NCBI GenBank assembly: GCA_038133505.1
Contig: JAYPTI010000145.1
Span: 1 to 7,760, forward strand
Source of the DNA: JAYQUR01 sp038133505
Lineage (GTDB): Bacteria; Pseudomonadota; Alphaproteobacteria; MPNO01; UBA830
DNA: 7,760 bases
Direction of reading: 5' to 3'
Shown here: piece by piece, positions 1-5,125 of the stretch
Position numbering within the stretch: the stretch's first letter is position 1
How the letters are laid out: each line of letters starts with the position of its first letter
Position numbers and translations under genes: made by a program
The notes under the pieces: generated by a model
Database searches by the model: none
Seen by the model: only the letters and a program-made list of their open reading frames with translations
Told to the model about the DNA's origin: nothing

Positions 1-313
1 GGGCAGCGGTCCGCGCATTCGGCGGTACGAGCTGCTGCAGCCGCACGTCTCGCCTGCCTGAGGCGTTGGGCATCAGGAGGCTCCGGACGGAGGGTTGCAG
101 GACCTGCGGCACCGTCTGCGGCGCGCCGAGCCCGTTCAGAACGCTGAGGTCGACCGAGACCGCACCGTCGGCGCTGCGCGCGAAGGGCGACTGGGCAACG
201 GCCGGCGCGGCCAGGGAGATTATCGCGGCGGCGGCGGCCGACGCGATGACGAGGCCGCGCACTGGCGCAGCGGGAGCAGGCACTGCCTGTTTCCGGCGAG
301 AATCGACTTTCAT
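1..313 (-). CDS. Secreted/periplasmic protein, N-terminal part only (runs off left edge)
   Basis: The frame is open for 104 codons from an ATG at 313 down to base 1 without a stop, so only the N-terminus is present. It begins with a basic stretch (residues 3-9, KVDSRRK), then an Ala-rich hydrophobic segment (about 20-38) ending in APAVA-Q, a good signal peptidase I site after residue 40. The mature part opens SPFARSADGAVSVDLSVLNG and continues with Pro/Gln-rich sequence, so export to the periplasm or outer membrane is likely. A second in-frame ATG lies six codons upstream (331) and could be the true start; neither has a strong Shine-Dalgarno sequence. The function is not recognised. OmpA-family proteins of alphaproteobacteria can have this kind of exported, low-complexity N-terminus, but no OmpA domain is inside the window, so that is only a guess. 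A candidate promoter lies at 375-403. Confidence 0.7.
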   Translation of the reverse strand, partial: MKVDSRRKQAVPAPAAPVRGLVIASAAAAAIISLAAPAVAQSPFARSADGAVSVDLSVLNGLGAPQTVPQVLQPSVRSLLMPNASGRRDVRLQQLVPPNARTAA

Positions 314-374
314 TTGAACCAACCCGTTCATCCGCACGATTCGTCTTGCCGATCGAATGTCGGCGCTTGTCACT

Positions 375-403
375 AGCATAGCCCGGAAGACCGCCCCGAA
401 CAA
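375..403 (-). promoter_or_regulatory. Candidate sigma70-type promoter for the left-edge secreted protein gene
   Basis: Read on the minus strand, TTGTTC (403-398) and TATGCT (380-375) are separated by exactly 17 bp. The region just upstream (about 420-450) is the AT-richest stretch nearby. This would give a leader of roughly 40-55 nt before the ATG at 331 or 313. The -35 match is only moderate. The rest of the 136-bp gap up to the suhB stop holds no gene and no clear terminator. Confidence 0.4.
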
Positions 404-449
404 CCGGTTTGCGGTATCGTTAACCAGTCAACTTATTGAAATAAAATAC

Positions 450-1265
450 TCATTCACCGATTTTGAGCCCGTCTTTCCGAACCGCGTCCGTCAGCATTTT
501 GCGCAGCGGATCGTAAAGGCGCTGGTTCGCGGCGAGGATCGACTTGCCGTGCAGCATCCCGCCGCGCCCGTCGATCTCGCTGACCATCCCGCCCGCCTCG
601 CGGACGATCACGATTCCGGCGGCGATATCCCAGGGCGAGAGACCCGTTTCCCAGAACCCCTCGTACCGCCCCGACGCGACATAGGCGAGGTCGAGGGCCG
701 CCGATCCCAGGCGCCGGACGCCCGACGTGTTGTCCATTGCCGCATTCAGCATGGAGATGAACGACTTGTTGCCGCCGCGGTTGCCGAAAGGAATACCGGT
801 GGCGAGCAGTGCATCGGCCATGCTCGAGCGTTCCGAAACCCGGATTCGCCGCCGGTTCAGCTAGGCGCCCTCGGTGCGTTCCGCCCAGTAGAGCTCGTCG
901 CTCACCGGCTCGTAGATCAAGCCGGCGACAAGTTCGCCGTCGCGCTCGGCGGCGATGGAAATGGCGAAATGCGGGATGCCGTGCAGGAAATTCGTGGTGC
1001 CGTCGATCGGGTCGACGATCCAGCGCTCGTTGGCGTTTTCGCCCTCGTGGACGCCGCTTTCTTCCATCAGGAAGCCGAATCCGGGGCGCGCCTTGCGCAG
1101 CTCGTCGAACAGTATCTGCTCCGTCCGCCGATCCGCTTCCGAGACGAAATCGCCCGGTCCCTTGCGCGAGACCTGCAGCTGCTCGACCTCGCCGAAATCT
1201 CGGACGAGCCTACGCGCCGCCTGGCGGGCGGCGCTGTGCATGACGTTGATCAGAGGTCCGGGCAT
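450..1265 (-). pseudogene. suhB: Inositol monophosphatase family protein (SuhB type) interrupted by an in-frame amber codon
   Basis: The reading frame covers 271 codon positions, the usual length of the family, but codon 135 (bases 863-861) is TAG. Family motifs lie on both sides in one unchanged frame: the metal-binding MEESG (Glu68/Glu69) and WIVDPIDGTTNF (Asp85, Asp88) before the stop, and GIPFG, RRLGSAALDLAYVASGR and SPWDIAAG (Asp213) after it. Nothing is shifted or deleted, so a single base change is enough. The position is Gln in E. coli SuhB (GAQLN, recalled), and CAG to TAG is one step; Tyr codons are also one step away. Intact homologues hydrolyse inositol-1-phosphate, and E. coli SuhB also takes part in rRNA transcription antitermination. 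The gene lies 38 bp after efp on the same strand and is probably co-transcribed. It could be a true pseudogene, a readthrough gene, two separately translated pieces (an ATG lies at 821), or a sequence error. Product family is certain; functional status is not. Confidence 0.88.
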
Positions 1266-1303
1266 CGTTCGATTCTGCGGTTATGCCGGAGGGTAGCCGA
1301 AAT

Positions 1304-1870
1304 TCAGTCCTTCGCCCGCTCTACGTAGGAGCAGTCGGCGGTCGCGACGACGACGCGGGTGCCCGCCTCGATATGGGGCGGCACCATGATCTTCACGCCG
1401 TTGTCGGCGATCGCGGGCTTGTAAGACGATGACGCTGTCTGGCCCTTGACCACCGGCTCGGCTTCGACGATCTGGACCGTCACGTGCTGCGGCAGCGAGA
1501 CGCCCGACACGCTGCCGTCGATCAGCTCCGCGGTCACCGTCATGCCGTCCTGCAGGAACGCGGCGGGATCGCCCACCGTGTCGCGCGCCAGCGAAAACTG
1601 TTCGAACGTCTCGCCGTCCATGAAGTTGAGCTGGTCGCCGTCGGCATAGAGGAAGGTGCACTCCTTTTCCTCGACCATCAGCTTCTCGACCGTCTCGCCC
1701 GTGCGGAACCGTTCGTTCGACTTGTTGCCGGACTTGACGTCGCGCATCTCGATCTGGACGAACGCGTTGCCCTTTCCGGGCAGCAGCAGCTCGGTCTTCA
1801 GAACCGTCCACTGCTTGCCGTCATGCTCGATGACGTTGCCGGGACGAATGGTGTTCGCCTGGATTTTCAT
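1304..1870 (-). CDS. efp: Elongation factor P
   Basis: This 188-aa protein matches EF-P in length and sequence throughout. EF-P binds between the P and E sites of the ribosome and relieves stalling at polyproline stretches. Domain I (about residues 1-62) carries the exposed loop LLPGKGNAFVQ; Lys33 there aligns with E. coli Lys34, the residue that receives beta-lysine. Two OB-fold domains follow (about 68-125 and 132-186), the last with the conserved NGVKIMVPPHIEAGTRVVV. The writer and maker of that modification, epmA and epmB, are the next genes upstream, which supports beta-lysylation over the unmodified or rhamnosylated (Arg32) forms. One oddity is Cys180 in TADCSYVER, where the family normally has Gly (TxTGEY-like). 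The ATG start has a weak GGA at a suitable distance. A candidate promoter sits 43 bp upstream, so transcription can start independently of epmB. Confidence 0.97.
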   Translation of the reverse strand: MKIQANTIRPGNVIEHDGKQWTVLKTELLLPGKGNAFVQIEMRDVKSGNKSNERFRTGETVEKLMVEEKECTFLYADGDQLNFMDGETFEQFSLARDTVGDPAAFLQDGMTVTAELIDGSVSGVSLPQHVTVQIVEAEPVVKGQTASSSYKPAIADNGVKIMVPPHIEAGTRVVVATADCSYVERAKD

Positions 1871-1912
1871 CCTGAATTTCCGCTGTCTGGGTGTCTTTGC
1901 AAAAGGCGGCGG

Positions 1913-1941
1913 AACCTATCAGGTTGGGTCGGCATAGGCAA
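1913..1941 (-). promoter_or_regulatory. Candidate promoter for efp (and suhB)
   Basis: On the minus strand TTGCCT (1941-1936) and TAGGTT (1918-1913) are separated by 17 bp, in the 138-bp gap between epmB and efp. The -35 box matches four of six consensus bases, the -10 box three. Its position would give an efp leader of about 35 nt. It is consistent with efp being expressed more strongly than the epmB gene upstream, but this rests only on sequence match. Confidence 0.38.
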
Positions 1942-1959
1942 TCGCGCTTATCCCTCCGG

Positions 1960-2008
1960 ACCGCCCGGTCGCGGGGCGGTTTGCCGCACTCCGTCCGCCG
2001 CACGGCGG
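1960..2008 (-). terminator. Two stem-loops directly after the epmB stop codon; possible terminator
   Basis: Immediately after the epmB TGA (minus strand) comes a CCGCC/GGCGG stem with a 4-nt loop (2008-1995). A perfect 7-bp stem ACCGCCC/GGGCGGT with a 7-nt loop follows (1980-1960). Neither is followed by a T-run on the minus strand, so they are not classical intrinsic terminators. They may slow polymerase or protect the 3' end of the epmB message. Confidence 0.3.
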
Positions 2009-3088
2009 TCACGGCATGCCGGTATCCGTATAGCGGTGGACGCGTCCGGTCCGGTCCTCGACAAGCCAGTCCGTGCCGTCCGCGCGGACGCGCTCGGAGA
2101 GGATCGGCACCTTCCCGAATCCCCCGGGTATGTCGAGCACGTAGGTCGGCCGCGCGATCCCGGAGAGCCGTTCGCCGAGCGCGGCGGCGATGGCGCGCCC
2201 TTCGGCCAGCGGCAGGCGAAACCGCGCCGTGCCCCGCGCCTTGTCCGGATGGTGCAGGTAGTAGGGCTTGACGCGCAGCGCGACGAAGGCGCGCATCAGC
2301 TCTTCGAGCACGTCGGCGGCGTCGTTGACGCCGCGCAGCAGGACCGTCTGCGAGAGAAGCGGGATGCCCGCCCCGGCAAGGCGCGCGAGCGCGGCACGGA
2401 CCTCGGCAGACAGCTCGCGCGGATGGTTGCAGTGGAGCGCCATCCAGACCGGCGTCTTGCGTTGCATTGCCTCGATCAGCGCCTCGGTGACGCGGTCGGG
2501 CGATGCGATCGGCGCGCGGGTGTGAATCCGGGAGTTCGTCAGATGGGGAATGCCGTCGAGCGCGCCAAGCAGGTCGCCCAGCCGCCGGTCCGACAGAGAC
2601 AGCGGATCCCCGCCGGTCAGGATCGCCTCGCGAATTTCGGGCCGCGCGCGGATGTAGTCGATCGCCGCGGACATATCTTCCGGCCCGGGCGCGTTCGCCG
2701 CGCGGCCGACGCGCTCGCGCCGGAAGCAGTACCGGCAATAGACCGGGCAGGCGAGCGTCGGCATCAGCAGCACCCGGTCGGGATAACGGTGGACGAGGCC
2801 CGGCACCGGCGAGTGGGGCGCGTCGCCGATGGGATCGGCGAGCTCGTCGGGCGTTTCTATCAGCTCGTTGGGGTGCGGGACGAACTGGCGGGCGATCGGG
2901 TCCTCCGGGTCGGCGCGGTCGACCGCGTCCGCGATATGCGGCGTCACCGCGATGCTGTACCGGGCGGCGACGTCGTCCAGCGGCGCGGCATCCACCGCCG
3001 CGACGAGGCCGGCCGCCGCGAGGTCGCGGGACGTGCGGAGCGTGCTCCGGCCGGAAAAGGGAGATGCCGGGGACGGCGAAGAAGACAA
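2009..3088 (-). CDS. epmB: EF-P (R)-beta-lysine-forming lysine 2,3-aminomutase (radical SAM)
   Basis: This 359-aa protein belongs to the KamA/EpmB family, which converts L-lysine to (R)-beta-lysine using S-adenosylmethionine, a 4Fe-4S cluster and pyridoxal phosphate. The radical-SAM cysteines are Cys114, Cys118 and Cys121 in CPVYCRYCFRR (CxxxCxxC). AILTGGDPL (156-164) fits the SAM-binding GGD region, HCNHPREL (220-227) and KPYYLHHPDKARGTARFR (275-292) are typical of the family, and Lys327 in DIPGGFGKVPI is the expected PLP lysine. It is shorter than clostridial aminomutases (over 400 aa), as EpmB enzymes are. The start is TTG at 3088: it is preceded at 7 nt by AGGAG, and no ATG or GTG fits in frame nearby. 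Lying next to efp and divergent from epmA, it should act in EF-P modification rather than lysine catabolism. Confidence 0.95.
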   Translation of the reverse strand: MSSSPSPASPFSGRSTLRTSRDLAAAGLVAAVDAAPLDDVAARYSIAVTPHIADAVDRADPEDPIARQFVPHPNELIETPDELADPIGDAPHSPVPGLVHRYPDRVLLMPTLACPVYCRYCFRRERVGRAANAPGPEDMSAAIDYIRARPEIREAILTGGDPLSLSDRRLGDLLGALDGIPHLTNSRIHTRAPIASPDRVTEALIEAMQRKTPVWMALHCNHPRELSAEVRAALARLAGAGIPLLSQTVLLRGVNDAADVLEELMRAFVALRVKPYYLHHPDKARGTARFRLPLAEGRAIAAALGERLSGIARPTYVLDIPGGFGKVPILSERVRADGTDWLVEDRTGRVHRYTDTGMP

Positions 3089-3093
3089 GATGA

Positions 3094-3100
3094 CGCTCCT
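3094..3100 (-). promoter_or_regulatory. Ribosome binding site that fixes the TTG start of epmB
   Basis: Minus-strand AGGAGCG ends a few bases before TTG at 3088; the AGGAG core is 7 nt from the codon. A stop codon (TAA) lies in frame a short way upstream, in the epmA-epmB gap, and no ATG, GTG or other TTG lies between. TTG is therefore the only standard initiator in the right place. Confidence 0.7.
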
Positions 3101-3114
3101 GCTATTGTTGGGGC

Positions 3115-3143
3115 ATTATCGCCGCCATGCCCGACGACGTAAC
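3115..3143 (-). promoter_or_regulatory. Candidate epmB promoter overlapping the epmA start
   Basis: On the minus strand GATAAT (3120-3115) matches five of six -10 consensus bases. With 17 bp spacing the -35 box would be GTTACG (3143-3138), a weak match. It lies across the first codons of epmA, which begins at 3127 on the other strand. The leader would be only about 20 nt. I found no convincing promoter for epmA within the 38-bp gap. Confidence 0.33.
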
Positions 3144-4185
3144 CCCCTCTCCCGCCGAAACCTGGTGGCACCCCGACCATTTCGAGGCGCGCGCCGACAA
3201 TCTCGTCCGCCGCGCCGACATGGTGAAGAAGCTCCGCGCCTTTTTCGACGAACGCATGTATGTCGAGGTCGAGACGCCGGCGCTTCAGGTCTCGCCCGGC
3301 ATGGAGCCGCACCTGACCGCGTTCGAGACGTCGCTTGCCGATCCGCATGGCGGGCGGCGGCGGATGTATCTCCACACCTCGCCGGAGTTCGCCATGAAGA
3401 AGCTGATGGCGGCCGGCATGCGGCGCATCTACCAGCTCGCCCGCGTCTGGCGCGACGGCGAGCGGTCGTGGAAGCACCACCCCGAATTCACCATGCTCGA
3501 GTGGTACAAGGCGGGCGAGAGCTGGCGCGGGCTCGCCGACGAGGCGGCCGATCTGGTACGCGCGCTGTGCGGGCCGGTCGCGCGGCGCGGCGATGTCGCG
3601 TGCGACCTGCAGGGGTCCTGGGAATTCCTGTCGGTCGCGGAGGCGTTCGGCCGCCATACAGGCATCGACCTGCTGGCGACGGGGCCCGATCCGTCCGCGC
3701 CCGATGCCGACATGCTCCGGTTCGAGGCCGACGGCATCGGCGTGCGCACCGACGACGGCGACGCCTGGGACGACGTCTTCTTTCGAATCTTCCTCGAGCG
3801 GATCGAGCCGCAGTTGGGGATCGAGCGCCCCGTCGTGCTCCATTCCTATCCGGCATCGATGGCGGCGCTCGCGCGCATCGATCCGGGCGATCTGCGCGTC
3901 GCGCAGCGCTTCGAGATATTCGTCTGCGGCCTCGAGCTGGCGAACGGCTACGGCGAACTGACCGACCCGGCCGAACAGCGCGTCCGATTCGAGGCCGAGA
4001 TCGCCCGGCGCGAAGGGTTGGGGCGCGACGCGTACCCCGTCGACGAGAGTTTCATCGCGGCGCTGGAGCTCGGGCTTCCGGAGTGCGCCGGCATCGCGCT
4101 CGGTTTCGACCGGCTTGCGATGCTGGCGACGGGCGCGGAGCGGATCGAGGACGTGCTGTGGGCGCCGGTGGCGGGTCGAGATTGA
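3127..4185 (+). CDS. epmA: EF-P--(R)-beta-lysine ligase (PoxA/GenX/YjeA type)
   Basis: This 352-aa protein is a class II lysyl-tRNA synthetase paralogue without the N-terminal anticodon-binding domain. It activates (R)-beta-lysine with ATP and transfers it to EF-P. Class II features are in order: the motif 1 region with VEVETPALQVSPGMEPHL (46-63), motif 2 RVWRDGERSWKHHPEF (106-121) running into TMLEWY, and motif 3 GIALGFDRLAML (322-333). YPASMAAL (241-248) and CGLELANGYGELTD (267-280) are characteristic of EpmA rather than LysS. The start ATG gives the family-typical WWHPDHF near residues 13-19, although no good Shine-Dalgarno sequence precedes it. The gene is divergent from epmB with 38 bp between, and efp follows epmB, so this is a complete modification locus. 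No hydroxylase gene (epmC) is in the window. Confidence 0.95.
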   Translation: MPDDVTPSPAETWWHPDHFEARADNLVRRADMVKKLRAFFDERMYVEVETPALQVSPGMEPHLTAFETSLADPHGGRRRMYLHTSPEFAMKKLMAAGMRRIYQLARVWRDGERSWKHHPEFTMLEWYKAGESWRGLADEAADLVRALCGPVARRGDVACDLQGSWEFLSVAEAFGRHTGIDLLATGPDPSAPDADMLRFEADGIGVRTDDGDAWDDVFFRIFLERIEPQLGIERPVVLHSYPASMAALARIDPGDLRVAQRFEIFVCGLELANGYGELTDPAEQRVRFEAEIARREGLGRDAYPVDESFIAALELGLPECAGIALGFDRLAMLATGAERIEDVLWAPVAGRD

Positions 4186-4200
4186 TCGGCCCTGATTCTA

Positions 4201-4240
4201 AATTAAAAGAATAATTATTCCCCCGCCCTTGTGGCGGGGG
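4201..4240 (-). terminator. Probable intrinsic terminator for thiE, supplied by the palindromic element
   Basis: On the minus strand a perfect 8-bp stem CCCCCGCC/GGCGGGGG with a 5-nt loop (4240-4220) is followed by an A/T-rich tail containing ATTATTCTTTTAATTT. This is the form of an intrinsic terminator for transcripts coming from thiE. The same hairpin read on the plus strand, after epmA, has no T-run and should work poorly. It is the outer hairpin of the repeat at 4215-4300. Confidence 0.5.
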
Positions 4241-4300
4241 TCCATGGAAATCGCCGTTGCGGCGCAGGGATGGACCCTCGGGACAAGCCCGAGGGAATAA
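4215..4300. repeat. Compound palindromic element A (two inverted hairpins with 31-bp terminal inverted repeats)
   Basis: The 31-bp arm 4215-4245 (starting TTATTCCC, ending GTCCAT) matches the reverse complement of 4270-4300 at 25 of 31 positions. Each arm is itself a hairpin with an 8-bp stem and a 5-nt CTTGT loop. All six mismatches between the arms fall in the stems and form three exactly compensated base pairs. The middle holds a small stem CGCCG/CGGCG (4252-4264). It has no coding capacity and no clear target-site duplication. It fits a REP/MITE-like dispersed palindrome; whether other copies exist cannot be seen here. It fills most of the 155-bp gap between the convergent epmA and thiE genes. 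Confidence 0.75.
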
Positions 4301-4340
4301 AGAAGGAAATACCGGACGCATCGGCAGGGCGGAACCCGGC

Positions 4341-4976
4341 CTAGTTCCCCATCTTCTCGTTGAAGGCTTTCACCGCCGCGCCCGGCCCGGCCGCGTAGTC
4401 CCACACGCCCGAGGCGACGGCGAGAAAGTCGGCGCCCGCATCGATGACCGTCTCGCAATTGTCGACCGTGATGCCGCCGATCGCGACGCAGGGGATCGTC
4501 ATCGACTCCTGCCAGAAGGACAGAATCTCGGTGTCGGCCGGGGTCGTGACCTGCTTGGTGTTCGACGCGAAGAATGCCCCGAACGCGACGTAGTCGGCGC
4601 CCGCCTCGCCGGCCGCGAAGGCAAGCTCGCGAGACGCCTTGCAGGTGACGCCGACGATGGCGTCGTCGCCGACGATGGCGCGGGCCTCCGCATACGGCGT
4701 GTCGTCCTGGCCGACATGGACGCCGTCGCAGCCCGTCTCGGCGGCGAGGTCCGGCCTGTCGTTCATGATGAAGGCGATGTCGCGGTCCTGGGCGATCGGC
4801 CGGAGAACGTCGGTGGCGGCGCGCACCTCGTCGTCGGTCGCGTCCTTGAGCCGCAGCTGGATGCAGGCGACCGGGCCGCCGTCGAACGCGGCTTTCATGA
4901 CGTCGGCAAACGCATCGACGCCGCCGTCGAAGGACGGCGGCGTGATCAGATAGAGCTGGCAGGTTTCGGCGCGAAT
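4341..4976 (-). CDS. thiE: Thiamine phosphate synthase, apparently starting at ATT
   Basis: ThiE joins HMP pyrophosphate and thiazole phosphate to thiamine phosphate. From 4976 the protein is 211 aa, the usual length. Recognisable elements in order are QLYLITPP (7-14, first barrel strand), CIQLRLKD (38-45), IMNDRPDLA (70-78), GVHVGQDD (85-92), YVAFGAFFASNTK (129-141), IPCVAIGGI (161-169) and GVWDY near the C-terminus. The first ATG is at codon 27 (4898) and would remove the first strand and helix, so it cannot be the normal start. Upstream of QLYLITPP the frame reads stop-GCC-ATT-CGC-GCC-GAA-ACC-TGC, with no ATG, GTG or TTG. ATT at 4976 lies 10 nt after AGGGAG and is one base from ATG. It is either a rare AUU initiator, a mutated start, or a sequence error. 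The gene ends with TAG. It lies between two palindromic elements; no TPP riboswitch was seen. Confidence 0.9.
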   Translation of the reverse strand: MRAETCQLYLITPPSFDGGVDAFADVMKAAFDGGPVACIQLRLKDATDDEVRAATDVLRPIAQDRDIAFIMNDRPDLAAETGCDGVHVGQDDTPYAEARAIVGDDAIVGVTCKASRELAFAAGEAGADYVAFGAFFASNTKQVTTPADTEILSFWQESMTIPCVAIGGITVDNCETVIDAGADFLAVASGVWDYAAGPGAAVKAFNEKMGN

Positions 4977-4981
4977 GGCTC

Positions 4982-5007
4982 AGACGCTCCCTATGTTACC
5001 GCGTCTC
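4982..5007 (-). promoter_or_regulatory. thiE ribosome binding site within a small stem-loop
   Basis: On the minus strand AGGGAG (4992-4987) precedes the ATT codon by 10 nt. AGACGC (5006-5001) can pair with GCGTCT (4987-4982), leaving a 13-nt loop that holds most of the AGGGAG. The stem is only 6 bp, so any effect on translation is speculative. Confidence 0.35.
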
Positions 5008-5080
5008 GGCGTCATTCCCGCGCAGGCGGGAATCTCCGTACGCCGTGGCACAAGATCCCCGCCGTCGCGGGGATGACGCC
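5008..5080. repeat. Compound palindromic element B (two inverted hairpins with 27-bp terminal inverted repeats)
   Basis: The 27-bp arm 5008-5034 (GGCGTCATTCCCGCG...) matches the reverse complement of 5054-5080 at 23 of 27 positions. Each arm folds into an 8-bp stem with a 4-nt loop (ATTCCCGC/GCGGGAAT on the left). Two of the four mismatches form one compensated pair in the stem and the other two are in the loop. A spacer of 19 bp separates the arms. GTCATTCCCGC...GCGGGAAT palindromes are, from memory, a common dispersed repeat type in proteobacteria. It occupies half of the 149-bp gap between fbaB and thiE and differs in sequence from element A while sharing its architecture. The remainder of the gap (5081-5125) shows nothing I can name. 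Confidence 0.75.
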
Positions 5081-5125
5081 AGAAAGGCACTTCTGTCAGT
5101 CCGGGGAAACCGGCGTCCCGACGGC

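Noticed and set aside
861..863. Pyrrolysine or genome-wide amber recoding
   Set aside because: The family has no functional need for pyrrolysine at this place, and thiE in the same window uses TAG as its normal stop.
357..1328. Long open frame on the plus strand opposite suhB
   Set aside because: It is a GC-driven antisense frame; composition is Arg/Ala/Asp-rich with no recognisable domain, while the minus strand carries clear inositol monophosphatase motifs.
1484..3142. 552-codon open frame on the plus strand opposite efp and epmB
   Set aside because: Both underlying minus-strand genes are unmistakable, and the antisense product has low-complexity Arg/Gly/Asp composition.
4341..4898. thiE starting at the first ATG (185 aa)
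   Set aside because: This would delete the first beta strand (QLYLITPP) and following helix of the ThiE barrel, which are present and in frame upstream.
4215..5080. CRISPR-like repeats
   Set aside because: The palindromes are two different inverted pairs, not direct repeats with regular spacers, and no cas gene is present.
4977..5125. TPP riboswitch upstream of thiE
   Set aside because: I looked for the conserved CUGAGA and ACCUGA-type core on the minus strand and saw none; the gap is mostly palindromic element B.
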